Origin: Blastococcus sp. LR1
Lineage (GTDB): Bacteria; Actinomycetota; Actinomycetes; Mycobacteriales; Geodermatophilaceae
NCBI RefSeq assembly: GCF_020166105.1
Contig: NZ_JAIUJY010000004.1
Coordinates: 372,001 to 436,000, forward strand
Reading direction: 5' to 3'
DNA: 64,000 bases
Of this stretch, positions 38,229 through 47,291 are shown piece by piece (the stretch's first letter is position 1; the number at the start of each line of letters is the position of its first letter). The notes under the pieces are model-generated. The model had not been told where the DNA came from. It did not search any database and was given only the letters and a program-made list of their open reading frames with translations. Both the position numbers and the translations under genes were made by a program.

Positions 38229-38259
38229 TTGGCTGTCCACTCGAGCGGTCCCGTACACT
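38229..38259 (+). promoter_or_regulatory. Candidate promoter for tRNA-Trp/secE
   Basis: TTGGCT at 38229-38234 and TACACT at 38254-38259 are spaced 19 bases apart, about 105 bases before tRNA-Trp. It is the only good candidate in the 224-base gap after aspC. Confidence 0.4.
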
Positions 38260-38363
38260 TGCAGCCCTGGGGCAGTTGACCCCGCCACCGGCGTGCCCCG
38301 GATCTCCTCGGAGGTCGGGACGCGGCTGCGGCGAGACGGCCGTCCCGGGGCCCTTCCGGGCAC

Positions 38364-38436
<73 letters not shown>

Positions 38437-38557
38437 CCCGTGCCGCCGGTCCGCCGGCGACGAGCACGCCCAGAGCAGCACCGCACGGCAGCAGACAGGC
38501 AGCACCGACCGACGGCCCTCGCGCGAGAGGCCACCACGACGAGGCGAGCGAGGCGCA

Positions 38558-39085
38558 GTGAGCGACGAGAAGCCGGGCCGCGAGGACGACGCGCGCGCCG
38601 CCTCCGACGCCGAGCTCACCGACGAGCAGCTCGACCGTGAGGCACCCGGCGTCGATGACGCCGAGGCGCTCGAGGCGGCCGAGGACGAGGTGGCCGACGA
38701 GGCCGCGGCGGCCGAGGACAAGACCGTCGCGAAGCCTGCCCGTCGCCGGGGCCGCATCACCGCGGACGGCGAGGACGAGGACGACGAGCCGGCTGCCCGC
38801 AGCCGCCGGGCGGCGCGCACGGCGTCGGGCCCCGCCCGCGACGGCACCGGCACCCGGTCCCGCGCGGCCGCGGAGCGGGCGCGTGCCGAGGAGCTGCGGC
38901 CGCGCCGGTCGATCCTCCGGTTCCTGCGCGAGGTCGTGGCCGAGCTGCGCAAGGTCATCTGGCCGGGCCGGCGCGAGCTGATCACCTACACCACCGTCGT
39001 CATCGTGTTCGTGGCGTTCATCGTCGCGCTGGTGGCCGGGCTGGACCTGCTCTTCGCACGGGGCGTGATCGCCGTCTTCGGCTGA
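38558..39085 (+). CDS. secE: Preprotein translocase subunit SecE, with long charged N-terminus
   Basis: SecE is the clamp subunit of the SecYEG channel. The C-terminal 60 residues hold the domain: FLREVVAELRKVIWPGRRELITYT followed by one membrane helix (VVIVFVAFIVALVAGLDLLF). The first 110 or so residues are an acidic then Arg-rich extension, much longer than in minimal SecE and also seen in relatives. The GTG at 38558 is chosen for the GAGGCGCA ribosome binding site before it and the SDEKPG start. nusG follows after 45 bases. Confidence 0.92.
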   Translation: MSDEKPGREDDARAASDAELTDEQLDREAPGVDDAEALEAAEDEVADEAAAAEDKTVAKPARRRGRITADGEDEDDEPAARSRRAARTASGPARDGTGTRSRAAAERARAEELRPRRSILRFLREVVAELRKVIWPGRRELITYTTVVIVFVAFIVALVAGLDLLFARGVIAVFG

Positions 39086-39130
39086 CCTCCGCACCGTGCC
39101 GTTCCGCCCCCTGACAAGGAAGAGACCTCT

Positions 39131-40030
39131 GTGACCGACCCCCGTGAGCCCTTCGAGACCGACAGTGCGGTCGAAGGCACCGACCTGGACGACGCCCGCT
39201 TCGACGAGCGCGGTTCCGCCGACGTCGAGACCGGCATCGGTGAGACCGGTGCCGCCGAGGGATCCAGCGACACCGCTGACCTGCAGACCGACACCGAGGT
39301 CACCGACGTCGTCCCCGAGGTCGAGGACGGCGACACCGCCAGCCTGGCGAGCGACCCGCTGGCCGAGCCCGCCGCCGACTCCGACGACTCCGTCGTCGAG
39401 CCGGAGGAGGACGAGGACCCGGCCGAGGCGATGAAGAAGGCGCTGCGGATCGCTCCCGGCGACTGGTACGTCGTGCACTCGTACGCGGGCTACGAGAACA
39501 AGGTGAAGACCAACCTCGAGGCGCGCATCCAGTCCCTCGACGTGGAGGACTACATCTACCAGATCGAGGTGCCCACCGAGGAGGTCACCGAGATCAAGAA
39601 CGGCAAGCGTTCGCAGGTCAACCGCAAGGTCCTGCCGGGCTACCTGCTGGTCCGCATGGAGCTCAACGACGAGTCGTGGGGCGCCGTCCGCAACACCCCC
39701 GGCGTCACCGGTTTCGTGGGTGCGACCTCCAAGCCCTCGCCGCTGACGATCGACGAGGTCGTGAAGATCCTCGTGCCGGCCACCGCTCCGCAGGCCCCGC
39801 GCGCCGCCGAGGCCGCCGCCTCCGGTGGCGGCGGCGCCGCCGCCGCGCCGGCGCCCCTCGTGGACTTCGAGGTCGGCGAGTCGGTCACGGTCATGGACGG
39901 CCCGTTCGCGACGCTGCCCGCCACCATCAACGAGATCAACGCCGAGCAGCAGAAGCTGCAGGTGCTGGTCTCCATCTTCGGCCGCGAGACGCCCGTCGAG
40001 CTGTCGTTCAACCAGGTCAGCAAGATCTGA
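39131..40030 (+). CDS. nusG: Transcription antitermination factor NusG, with acidic N-terminus
   Basis: NusG links RNA polymerase to Rho and the ribosome. The NGN domain begins near residue 110 with [19 protein letters not shown] and includes [23 protein letters not shown] Gly/Ala-rich linker ([14 protein letters not shown]) precedes the KOW domain with [16 protein letters not shown] and [11 protein letters not shown]. The N-terminal 105 residues are acidic and unrelated to E. coli NusG, but such extensions are known in actinobacteria. The GTG start follows AAGGAAGAG. Confidence 0.95.
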   Translation: MTDPREPFETDSAVEGTDLDDARFDERGSADVETGIGETGAAEGSSDTADLQTDTEVTDVVPEVEDGDTASLASDPLAEPAADSDDSVVEPEEDEDPAEAMKKALRIAPGDWYVVHSYAGYENKVKTNLEARIQSLDVEDYIYQIEVPTEEVTEIKNGKRSQVNRKVLPGYLLVRMELNDESWGAVRNTPGVTGFVGATSKPSPLTIDEVVKILVPATAPQAPRAAEAAASGGGGAAAAPAPLVDFEVGESVTVMDGPFATLPATINEINAEQQKLQVLVSIFGRETPVELSFNQVSKI

Positions 40031-40083
40031 GCGCTCGACGGCGCCCAGAGCACCAGCTGATCCACCACTGATAGAAGGAAGTC

Positions 40084-40512
40084 ATGCCCCCCAGGAAGCG
40101 GTTGACCGCGGTCATCAAGCTCCAGATCAAGGCCGGCGCGGCCACCCCCGCGCCGCCCGTGGGTCCGGCGCTCGGCCAGCACGGCGTCAACATCATGGAG
40201 TTCTGCAAGGCCTACAACGCGGCCACCGAGTCGCAGCGCGGCGACGTGGTCCCGGTCGAGATCTCGGTCTTCGAGGACCGGACCTTCACCTTCATCACCA
40301 AGACCCCGCCGGCCGCGCGCATGCTGCTCAAGGCCGCCGGTGTCGAGAAGGGGTCGGGCGAGCCGCACAAGACCAAGGTCGCCACGGTCACCCGTGACCA
40401 GGTGCGCCAGATCGCCACCACCAAGATGGCCGATCTCAACGCCAACGACCTGGACCAGGCCGAGAGGATCATTGCCGGCACCGCCCGGTCGATGGGCATC
40501 ACGGTCGTCTGA
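40084..40512 (+). CDS. rplK: 50S ribosomal protein L11
   Basis: The 142-residue protein is L11, part of the GTPase-associated centre. The family opening [15 protein letters not shown] block reads [30 protein letters not shown], and the C-terminal RNA-binding domain has [10 protein letters not shown]. Ribosome binding site AGAAGGAAG precedes the ATG. A dispersed stem-loop repeat follows its stop directly and separates it from rplA. Confidence 0.98.
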   Translation: MPPRKRLTAVIKLQIKAGAATPAPPVGPALGQHGVNIMEFCKAYNAATESQRGDVVPVEISVFEDRTFTFITKTPPAARMLLKAAGVEKGSGEPHKTKVATVTRDQVRQIATTKMADLNANDLDQAERIIAGTARSMGITVV

Positions 40513-40568
40513 GGACCCTGCTGCCCCCGCGCCTCGCACGCTCGGCGCGGGTCTCTGCAGCAGGGCCG
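40513..40568 (+). repeat. Dispersed stem-loop repeat, copy B
   Basis: It begins at the base after the rplK stop (GGACCC). Arms CCCTGCTGC (40516-40524) and GCAGCAGGG (40557-40565) pair perfectly over nine bases. The inner part contains CTCGCACGCTCGGCGCGGG, as in copy C. The tail GGGCCGTTCCATCA matches copy A. It lies between two genes of one ribosomal operon, so it may act as a partial terminator or RNA stability element. Confidence 0.75.
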
Positions 40569-40618
40569 TTCCATCACGGTTTAGTGGGAGGGCCTTCGCC
40601 GGCCCGTACACCACATGA

Positions 40619-40636
40619 CCGGGGCAGCTGCCCCGG
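40619..40636 (+). promoter_or_regulatory. 18-base palindrome before rplA
   Basis: CCGGGGCAGCTGCCCCGG is a perfect palindrome ending just before the GAGAGGA ribosome binding site of rplA. In RNA it could hide the initiation region. An L1-binding site is one possibility but is not shown. Confidence 0.4.
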
Positions 40637-40648
40637 AGAGGAATCACC

Positions 40649-41368
40649 ATGGCGAAGCACGGCAAGAAGTTCCGCGCCGCGGCCGACAAGGTCGACCGCG
40701 ACAACCTGTACAGCCCGCTCCAGGCCGCCACGCTGGCCAAGGAGACGTCGACGACCGCCTACGACGCCACCGTCGAGGTCGCCATGCGCCTGGGCGTCGA
40801 CCCGCGCAAGGCCGACCAGATGGTCCGCGGCACGGTCAACCTGCCCCACGGCACCGGCAAGACCGCGCGCGTCATCGTCTTCGCGACCGGTGACAAGGCC
40901 GCCGAGGCCGAGGCCGCCGGCGCCGACGTCGTGGGCTCCGACGACCTGATCGAGAAGATCCAGGGCGGCTTCCTCGACTTCGACGCCGCGATCGCGACGC
41001 CGGACCAGATGGCGAAGGTCGGGCGCATCGCCCGCATCCTCGGCCCCCGTGGCCTGATGCCGAACCCGAAGACGGGCACCGTGACCCCTGACGTCACCAA
41101 GGCCGTCAACGACATCAAGGGCGGAAAGATCAACTTCCGCGTCGACAAGCAGGCCAACCTGCACCTGGTGATCGGCAAGACGTCGTTCGACCAGACCAAG
41201 CTGGTCGAGAACTACGCCGCCGCGCTCGACGAGGTGCTCCGGGCGAAGCCCTCCTCGGCCAAGGGTCGCTACGTCAAGAAGGTCACCATCTCCACGACCA
41301 TGGGCCCGGGCATCCCCGTGGACCCGAACCGCACCCGCAACCTGACGGTGGACGAGCCCACCCAGTGA
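40649..41368 (+). CDS. rplA: 50S ribosomal protein L1
   Basis: The 239-residue protein is L1 of the ribosomal stalk region. [11 protein letters not shown] opens it, with [17 protein letters not shown], the signature [22 protein letters not shown] and the ending [18 protein letters not shown]. The ribosome binding site is GAGAGGA. Two strong hairpins follow, closing the secE-nusG-rplK-rplA group. Confidence 0.98.
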   Translation: MAKHGKKFRAAADKVDRDNLYSPLQAATLAKETSTTAYDATVEVAMRLGVDPRKADQMVRGTVNLPHGTGKTARVIVFATGDKAAEAEAAGADVVGSDDLIEKIQGGFLDFDAAIATPDQMAKVGRIARILGPRGLMPNPKTGTVTPDVTKAVNDIKGGKINFRVDKQANLHLVIGKTSFDQTKLVENYAAALDEVLRAKPSSAKGRYVKKVTISTTMGPGIPVDPNRTRNLTVDEPTQ

Positions 41369-41374
41369 CGCGAA

Positions 41375-41451
41375 GGTCTCGTCCGCACAGGACGAGGCCG
41401 CTCCACCACGTTCCGAAGGCTCCGCCGCGCACCCGCGCGGCGGGGCCTTCG
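41375..41451 (+). terminator. Double terminator after rplA
   Basis: First stem GGTCTCGTCC/GGACGAGGCC (41375-41399, five-base loop), second stem of 17 pairs with an ACCC loop (41414-41451, CGAAGGCTCCGCCGCGC and partner), each perfect except one G-T pair. Confidence 0.8.
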
Positions 41452-41692
41452 TCGTGTGGCGTACTCTTTCTCTCGTTCCCCCCAAGACCGCTGGTCGTCG
41501 CACGTCCGCGTGCGATCGAAGGTCCCGGATCCCGGGCGACCCGCGCAGGTGGACGGTCCGATAGCCGGACGCCGTCGTGCGTCCGTCCTCTCGCCCCGTG
41601 CGCACTGCGCCGGGGCGTCTTCCGTCTCCGGGGCGTCGATCGCCCGTCGTCGTGCAGCGGCCAGAGGTCGCCCGACAGACGAGAGGAGGCCC
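41452..41692 (+). promoter_or_regulatory. rplJL promoter and long leader
   Basis: TACTCT at 41462-41467, directly after the terminator, is a candidate -10. It would give a leader of more than 200 bases before rplJ. Long rplJL leaders usually fold into the L10-binding autoregulatory RNA. No small ORF was recognised here; the gap 41369-41692 holds only the hairpins, this promoter and leader. Confidence 0.45.
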
Positions 41693-42322
41693 ATGCCCAC
41701 GCAGGCGAAGGCCGCGGTGATCGACGAGATCACCGATCGGTTCCAGAACTCGAGTGCGGCGGTGCTCACCGAGTACCGCGGGCTGACCGTGGCGCAGCTG
41801 ACCCAGCTGCGTCGTTCCCTCGGTGAGGGCAGCAGCTACGCCGTCGTCAAGAACACCCTGACGAAGCGGGCGGCGGACTCGGTCGGTTACTCCGACCTCG
41901 CCCCGCTGCTCAACGGTCCGACCGGTATCGCCTTCATCCAGGGCGACCCGGTGGAGGCCGCGAAGGCCATCCGTGACTTCGCCAAGGCCAACCCGATGCT
42001 CGTCGTCAAGGGCGGCGTCGTGGACGGTCGTACGGTCGACGCCTCCGAGGTCACCCGCCTCGCCGACGTCGAGCCGCGCGAGGTCCTGCTGGCCAAGCTG
42101 GCCGGCGCGATGAAGGGCAACCTGACGAAGGCTGCCGGGCTGTTCCAGGCCCCGCTGTCCCAGATGGCCCGCCTGGCCGAGGCGCTCAAGGAGAAGAAGC
42201 CCGCCGAGGCTGCCGCTCCCGAGGCTCCCGCCGCCGAGGCTCCGGCTTCGGACGACACCGCTGCTGCTGACACCACCCCCGAGACCGACACCGCTGCCGC
42301 CGACGCGGCCAGCGACGACTGA
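41693..42322 (+). CDS. rplJ: 50S ribosomal protein L10
   Basis: L10 anchors the L7/L12 dimers to the ribosome. The 209-residue product begins [17 protein letters not shown] and has [20 protein letters not shown] and [14 protein letters not shown]-terminal tail of about 40 residues rich in Ala, Glu and Asp exceeds the usual 170-180 residues. The ATG at 41693 follows GAGAGGAGG; the open frame extends upstream into the leader but without resemblance to L10. rplL follows after 17 bases. Confidence 0.97.
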   Translation: MPTQAKAAVIDEITDRFQNSSAAVLTEYRGLTVAQLTQLRRSLGEGSSYAVVKNTLTKRAADSVGYSDLAPLLNGPTGIAFIQGDPVEAAKAIRDFAKANPMLVVKGGVVDGRTVDASEVTRLADVEPREVLLAKLAGAMKGNLTKAAGLFQAPLSQMARLAEALKEKKPAEAAAPEAPAAEAPASDDTAAADTTPETDTAAADAASDD

Positions 42323-42339
42323 CCCAGAAGGAGATCACC

Positions 42340-42732
42340 ATGGCGAAGCTTTCCAGCGCCGACCTGCTCGACGCTTTCAAGGAGATGACCCTCCTCGAGC
42401 TGTCCGACTTCGTGAAGCAGTTCGAGGAGACCTTCGAGGTCACCGCTGCTGCTCCCGTTGCCGCTGCTGCCGCCCCGGCCGCCGGTGGCGGCGACGGTGG
42501 CGCTGCCGCCGCCGAGGAGCAGGACGAGTTCGACGTCATCCTCGAGGCTGCCGGCGACAAGAAGATCCAGGTCATCAAGGAGGTGCGTAGCCTCACGTCC
42601 CTCGGCCTCAAGGAGGCCAAGGACCTGGTCGACAACGCGCCGAAGCCGATCCTGGAGAAGGTCGCCAAGGACGCTGCCGAGAAGGCCAAGGCCGCTCTCG
42701 AGGGCGCCGGCGCCACCGTCACCGTCAAGTGA
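42340..42732 (+). CDS. rplL: 50S ribosomal protein L7/L12
   Basis: The 130-residue stalk protein has the dimerising N-terminal domain ([22 protein letters not shown]), an Ala/Gly hinge and the C-terminal factor-binding domain with [25 protein letters not shown]. Length and domain order are standard. Codon choice includes more GCT and CTC than neighbours, as usual for a very highly expressed gene. Confidence 0.98.
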   Translation: MAKLSSADLLDAFKEMTLLELSDFVKQFEETFEVTAAAPVAAAAAPAAGGGDGGAAAAEEQDEFDVILEAAGDKKIQVIKEVRSLTSLGLKEAKDLVDNAPKPILEKVAKDAAEKAKAALEGAGATVTVK

Positions 42733-42737
42733 CCCCC

Positions 42738-42853
42738 TGCCCGGTGGTCCCGACCACCGGGCACGTCACGGTCTCGTGACTCCGCACCCGGCTCGCGCCG
42801 GGTGATGCACGACCTCGTTCAGGGGCCGTCCTCCGTCACGGAGGGCGGCCCCT
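42738..42853 (+). terminator. Four successive hairpins after rplL
   Basis: Stems at 42738-42763 (11 pairs, TGCCCGGTGGT and partner), 42765-42780 (GTCACG/CGTGAC), 42785-42804 (CACCCGGC/GCCGGGTG) and 42821-42853 (15 pairs, one G-T) follow one another. They should insulate the ribosomal genes from the mce operon. Confidence 0.75.
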
Positions 42854-43074
42854 GACGCGTGTCGGGGCAGTTTCTGATCCAGAGACGAGATCGGCGTCAC
42901 CCAAAGGCGGTGATGCACGTAACCTTGCCTCCACACGTTCGTTACTGGCTGGTAGTGGTGCGGACCACGACGGCTCCGGGTGCGGAGCCGTTGAGGATGC
43001 CGCACACTGCCGGGGCCCGCCATGGCGGCGGGGCGGGGACCGGCAGCAGAGCCGGAGCGGGAGGCAGGAGACAC
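42854..43074 (+). promoter_or_regulatory. Upstream region of the mce operon
   Basis: This 221-base stretch must hold the mce promoter and any operator. TTGCCT (42925-42930) and TACTGG or TAGTGG downstream are possible promoter parts, but spacing is poor, so no promoter is assigned. GTAACC...GTTACTGG could be part of an operator. No gene was recognised. Confidence 0.3.
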
Positions 43075-44223
43075 GTGGGCGTCGCAGTCGAGGTCTCGGG
43101 GCTGACCAAGTCGTTCGGCAGCCAGAACATCTGGAGCGACGTCACGCTGACGTTGCCCCCTGGCGAGATCTCCGTCCTGCTGGGCCCCTCGGGCACCGGC
43201 AAGTCTGTGTTCCTGAAGTCGCTGGTCGGTCTGCTGAAGCCCGAGAAGGGCTCGATCATCATCAGCGACACCGACATCGTGACGACCAGCGAGAACCAGC
43301 TCTACGAGATCCGGAAGCTGTTCGGCGTCCTGTTCCAGGACGGCGCCCTCTTCGGCTCGATGAGCCTGTACGACAACATCGCCTTCCCGCTGCGCGAGCA
43401 CACCAAGAAGAGCGAGTCGGACATCAAGTCGATCGTCCTCGAGAAGATGGACATGGTCGGCCTGGCCGGCGCCGAGGGCAAGCTGCCCGGCGAGATCTCC
43501 GGCGGTATGCGCAAGCGCGCCGGCCTGGCCCGTGCGCTGGTGCTCGACCCCGAGATCATCCTGTTCGACGAGCCGGACTCGGGTCTGGACCCGGTGCGCG
43601 TGGCCTACCTCAACCAGCTCATCGTCGACCTCAACGCGCAGATCGACGCCACGTTCCTCATCGTCACGCACGACATCGGCACCGCCCGCACCGTGCCGGA
43701 CAACCTCGGCCTGCTGTTCCGCCGCAACCTGGTGATGTTCGGCCCGCGCGAGCAGCTGCTCACCTCGCAGGAGCCCGTCGTCCGCCAGTTCCTCAACGGT
43801 CGCCGCGAGGGTCCGATCGGCATGAGCGAGGAGAAGGACGTCGCCCAGGTCGAGGCCGAGATGAAGGCGCTCGAGGAGCGCGGCGGCGACTCGCACAACG
43901 GCGTGGGGCCCAAGGGGGCCTCCGGCGGGGACGCGGTGCCGCCGCAGCTCACGCCGTCCGAGGGGCTGCCCGAGCGCAAGGCCGAGCGCCGCCGCCAGGA
44001 GCGCGTCGCGCGGATGCTGCACGAGTTCGACGAGGAGACGCAGGCCGCGATCCGGCAGTCGCTGCCAGAGGAGCTGCTGGCCAAGGCCGACGCCGGAGCC
44101 TACGAGTCCACCCGGTCCGGCGGTCGGCACTGGGCCGCCGAGGCCGATGCGCAGGGCACCGACGGTCAGCCCGCCCGGTCCACCGCGACGGCAGTGCTGC
44201 CCCGCCAGGGCGGTGAGGCGTGA
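43075..44223 (+). CDS. mceG: Mce transporter ATPase, MceG/Mkl type
   Basis: This ABC ATPase powers Mce lipid import together with the YrbE permeases. Walker A is GPSGTGKS (residues 37-44), then the Q loop LFQDGALFGSMSL, signature ISGGMRKR, Walker B IILFDEPDSGLD and H loop IVTHD. A tail of about 100 residues, rich in Glu and Arg, follows the core; Mkl proteins share such a tail. The GTG at 43075 is chosen for the AGGAG four bases before it. The open frame begins 72 codons earlier, but that part is not conserved. Mycobacterium tuberculosis has mkl at this same place but without mce genes beside it. Confidence 0.92.
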   Translation: MGVAVEVSGLTKSFGSQNIWSDVTLTLPPGEISVLLGPSGTGKSVFLKSLVGLLKPEKGSIIISDTDIVTTSENQLYEIRKLFGVLFQDGALFGSMSLYDNIAFPLREHTKKSESDIKSIVLEKMDMVGLAGAEGKLPGEISGGMRKRAGLARALVLDPEIILFDEPDSGLDPVRVAYLNQLIVDLNAQIDATFLIVTHDIGTARTVPDNLGLLFRRNLVMFGPREQLLTSQEPVVRQFLNGRREGPIGMSEEKDVAQVEAEMKALEERGGDSHNGVGPKGASGGDAVPPQLTPSEGLPERKAERRRQERVARMLHEFDEETQAAIRQSLPEELLAKADAGAYESTRSGGRHWAAEADAQGTDGQPARSTATAVLPRQGGEA

Positions 44224-45035
44224 GCGCCACCGAGAAGCCCAAAGCACCTGGGCTGCTCGACGGCAAGCTCTCGCCGACGCGCCCCCTGCGCGCCAGCGGC
44301 AATCTCTTCGCCTTCGCGCTGGACACGCTCCGGTCGCTGCCCAAGCGCCCGTTCCAGCTGCGCGAGTTCCTCCAGCAGGCCTGGTTCGTCGCCAGCGTCA
44401 CGATCATCCCGACCGCCCTCGTCGCGATCCCGTTCGGCGCCGTCATCGCCCTGCAGCTGGGGTCCCTGACCCGGCAGCTGGGGGCGCAGTCGTTCAGCGG
44501 TTCGGCATCCGTGCTGGCGGTGGTGCGCGAGGCGAGCCCGATCGTGACCGCGTTGCTCATCGCCGGTGCGGGTGGATCGGCCATCTGCGCCGACCTCGGT
44601 TCCCGCAAGATCCGCGACGAGATCGACGCCATGGAGGTGCTCGGGATCAGTCCGATCCAGCGCCTGGTGGTTCCGCGGGTGCTGGCGTCCATGCTCGTGG
44701 GCCTCCTGCTCAACGGCCTGGTCAGCGTGGTCGGCGTGGCCGGCGGCTACTTCTTCAACGTCGTGCTCCAGGGCGGCACCCCCGGCGCCTACCTGGCCTC
44801 GTTCAGTGCACTGGCCCAGGTCGAGGACTTCTGGGCCTCGGAGTTCAAGGCGCTCGTGTTCGGGCTCATCGCCGGCATCGTCGCCTCCTACAAGGGCCTG
44901 AACGCCGGAGGTGGACCGAAGGGCGTCGGCGACGCGGTGAACCAGTCCGTCGTCATCACGTTCCTCCTGTTGTTCGCGGTGAACCTCGTGATCACCGCGA
45001 TCTACTTCCAGCTCGTCCCGCCGAAGGGGCAGTGA
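44220..45035 (+). CDS. YrbEA/MlaE-type permease of the mce operon
   Basis: This is the first of two MlaE-like integral membrane permeases. The 271-residue protein has five to six hydrophobic segments, with VVREASPIVTALLIAGAGGSAICADLGSRKIRDEIDAMEVLG, the MlaE signature containing the conserved EIDA loop that contacts the ATPase. The GTG overlaps mceG by four bases. The yrbEB ATG shares a base with its stop. Confidence 0.94.
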   Translation: MSATEKPKAPGLLDGKLSPTRPLRASGNLFAFALDTLRSLPKRPFQLREFLQQAWFVASVTIIPTALVAIPFGAVIALQLGSLTRQLGAQSFSGSASVLAVVREASPIVTALLIAGAGGSAICADLGSRKIRDEIDAMEVLGISPIQRLVVPRVLASMLVGLLLNGLVSVVGVAGGYFFNVVLQGGTPGAYLASFSALAQVEDFWASEFKALVFGLIAGIVASYKGLNAGGGPKGVGDAVNQSVVITFLLLFAVNLVITAIYFQLVPPKGQ

Positions 45036-45904
45036 TGGCGCTCCTCTCCACCGGCGACCGGATCAAGGTCGGGACCCGCAAACTGGTCCGCAAGGTCTAC
45101 AAGCAGCCCCTCGACCTGTTCGAGGACCTCGGCGAGCAGATGTCGTTCTACGCCCGTGCGCTGGCGTGGACCCCCAGGACGCTGCGCCGCTACAAGAAGG
45201 AGACGATGCGGCTGCTGGCCGAGGTCACCTTCGGCAGCGGGGCGCTCGCCGTCATCGGCGGCACCGTCGGCGTCATCGCCGCGTTGGCCTTCTTCACCGG
45301 GTCCGCGGTCGGCCTCCAGGGCTACGCGGCCCTCGACCAGCTGGGCACGGCCGCCTTCACCGGCTTCCTCTCGGCGTACTTCAACACCCGGGAGATCGCG
45401 CCCCTGGTCGCGGGCGTGGCGCTCTCGGCCACGGTCGGCTGCGGCTTCACCGCGCAGATCGGTGCCATGCGCATCAACGAGGAGATCGACGCCCTCGAGG
45501 TCATGGGCGTGCCGTCACTGCCGTTCCTGGTGACCACCCGGATCATCGCCGGCTTCGTCGCGGTGGTCCCGCTCTACGTCCTGGGCCTGCTGACCAGCTA
45601 TTTCGCGACGAGGCTGATCGCGACCCAGGGTTACGGGCAGTCGACCGGCACCTACGACCACTACTTCAACCTGTTCCTGCCACCGGAAGACGTGTTGTGG
45701 TCGTTCCTCAAGGTGCTGGTCTTCTCCGTGGTCATCATCCTGACCCACTGCTACTACGGGTACCGGGCCAGCGGCGGCCCGGCGGGGGTCGGCCTCGCCG
45801 TCGGCCGCGCGGTCCGCTTCTCCATCGTGGCGATCAACATCATCGACCTGTTCCTGTCGCTGGCCATCTGGGGCTCGACGACCACAGTCAGGATCGCGGG
45901 GTGA
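45035..45904 (+). CDS. YrbEB/MlaE-type permease of the mce operon
   Basis: This is the second MlaE-like permease, 289 residues, with ALSATVGCGFTAQIGAMRINEEIDALEVMGV carrying the EIDALEVMG motif. Two different YrbE proteins form the heterodimeric channel in actinobacterial Mce systems. The ATG at 45035 is chosen because it shares its first base with the yrbEA stop. mceA follows after seven bases. Confidence 0.94.
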   Translation: MALLSTGDRIKVGTRKLVRKVYKQPLDLFEDLGEQMSFYARALAWTPRTLRRYKKETMRLLAEVTFGSGALAVIGGTVGVIAALAFFTGSAVGLQGYAALDQLGTAAFTGFLSAYFNTREIAPLVAGVALSATVGCGFTAQIGAMRINEEIDALEVMGVPSLPFLVTTRIIAGFVAVVPLYVLGLLTSYFATRLIATQGYGQSTGTYDHYFNLFLPPEDVLWSFLKVLVFSVVIILTHCYYGYRASGGPAGVGLAVGRAVRFSIVAINIIDLFLSLAIWGSTTTVRIAG

Positions 45905-45911
45905 CCAGCTG

Positions 45912-47291
45912 ATGTCCTCGACCAAGGGACGAGTGATCCGGCGCCGGCTGCAGGGCGTCGTGTTCTTCGTCGTGCTCGCCCTGCTGCTCGGAATGTCGGT
46001 GGCCAGCTACCAGAAGCTCTTCACCGACGTCGCCGAGGTGACGCTGCAGGCCGACACGGCGGGCAACCAGCTGCAGGAAGCCTCCGACGTGAAGATCCGC
46101 GGGGTCATCGTGGGCGAGGTCCGCGAGGTCTCGGCCAGCAAGGACGGGGCGGAGATCGAGCTCGCGATCAACCCGGAGTACCTGGACCAGATCCCCGCCG
46201 ATGTCAGCGCCCGGCTGCTGCCCAAGACGCTCTTCGGTGAGCGCTTCGTCTCCCTGGAGCTCCCTGAGCAGCCGGCTTCCGAGCGGCTGGCCGACGGAGA
46301 CGTCATCAGCCAGGACCGCACCAAGAACGCCATCGAGCTCCAGCGGGTCATCGACGACACGTTGCCCCTGCTCCAGGCGGTGCAGCCGCAGGACCTCTCC
46401 TACACGCTGGGTGCGGTCGCCGAAGCACTGCGCGGCCGCGGCGACGGGCTGGGTGCCAACCTCGCTGCCACCGGCGAGTACATCGGTGAGCTCAACACCG
46501 TGCTACCGGAGATCCAGGCCGACATCTCCGGGCTCGCCGACTTCGCCGAGACCTACGACGGCGCGGCCGACGACCTGCTCGCAGTGCTGGACAACCTGGC
46601 CGTCACGAACACCACGGTGGTCGACCAGGAGGAGCAGCTGCGCCGCACGTTCACGGTGGGCACCAGCTCCTCCAACGTGGCGGCCGGCTTCCTCGAGGCC
46701 AACGAGCGGAACCTGATCTCCCTGGCCGAGACCTCCCGGCCGGTGCTCGGGCTGTTCGCGAAGTACTCGCCGATCTACCCGTGCCTGCTCGACGGCCTGG
46801 CGCGCTCGGTGCCCCGGATCGGGGAGACCTTCGGTACCGATGGCGACCCGGCCCTGAACCTGAACATCCAGATCATCCTGCCGCCGCGCAACGGCTACCA
46901 GCCGGGTGACCAGCCGATCTACGCCGACGCCGCCGCGCCGGACTGCCGGGGGCTGGACGACATCGACGGCGAGATCGCCCAGGCCGCGTCGGGGGAGTAC
47001 TACTGCCCCTACCCGCCGCTCGACGGCGTCGAGTCGCCGGAGAGCGAGCAGCGCCGGGAACCGGCGTGCTACGAGGGTGGCGCCGATGACGGCGGCAACC
47101 CGGACAACGTGCCGCGCGCGGCGCGAGCGGGCGAGTCGCTGCCCGACGTGCTCGCCGGGTCCACGGCCGAGCTTGACTTCGTGCGGAGTCTGCTGGCCTA
47201 CCAGACCGGGGCGGAGCCGGACCAGGTCTCCGACCTGTCGGCCTCGACGTTGGCGCCGTTCCTGCGGGGGAAGAACGTGATGATCCGATGA
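45912..47291 (+). CDS. mceA: MCE family protein A
   Basis: MceA is the first of six MCE-domain proteins that form the hexameric lipid-conducting assembly outside the membrane. The 459-residue protein has an N-terminal signal anchor (VVFFVVLALLLGMSVA), an MCE domain at about residues 35-120 (DVKIRGVIVGEV, SARLLPKTLFGERFVSL), a helical region and a long C-terminal part. TLFGERFVSLE is typical of MceA/MceC. The stop overlaps mceB by four bases. Confidence 0.93.
   Translation: MSSTKGRVIRRRLQGVVFFVVLALLLGMSVASYQKLFTDVAEVTLQADTAGNQLQEASDVKIRGVIVGEVREVSASKDGAEIELAINPEYLDQIPADVSARLLPKTLFGERFVSLELPEQPASERLADGDVISQDRTKNAIELQRVIDDTLPLLQAVQPQDLSYTLGAVAEALRGRGDGLGANLAATGEYIGELNTVLPEIQADISGLADFAETYDGAADDLLAVLDNLAVTNTTVVDQEEQLRRTFTVGTSSSNVAAGFLEANERNLISLAETSRPVLGLFAKYSPIYPCLLDGLARSVPRIGETFGTDGDPALNLNIQIILPPRNGYQPGDQPIYADAAAPDCRGLDDIDGEIAQAASGEYYCPYPPLDGVESPESEQRREPACYEGGADDGGNPDNVPRAARAGESLPDVLAGSTAELDFVRSLLAYQTGAEPDQVSDLSASTLAPFLRGKNVMIR

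Noticed and set aside
38158..38230. Possible inverted copy of the dispersed repeat upstream of tRNA-Trp (GCAGGGGCC)
   Set aside because: Only about ten bases match; the inner sequence and both arms are absent.
42859..43074. A 72-codon N-terminal extension of MceG
   Set aside because: The extension is not conserved-looking and lacks a ribosome binding site, whereas AGGAG precedes the GTG at 43075 and the ATPase core starts there.
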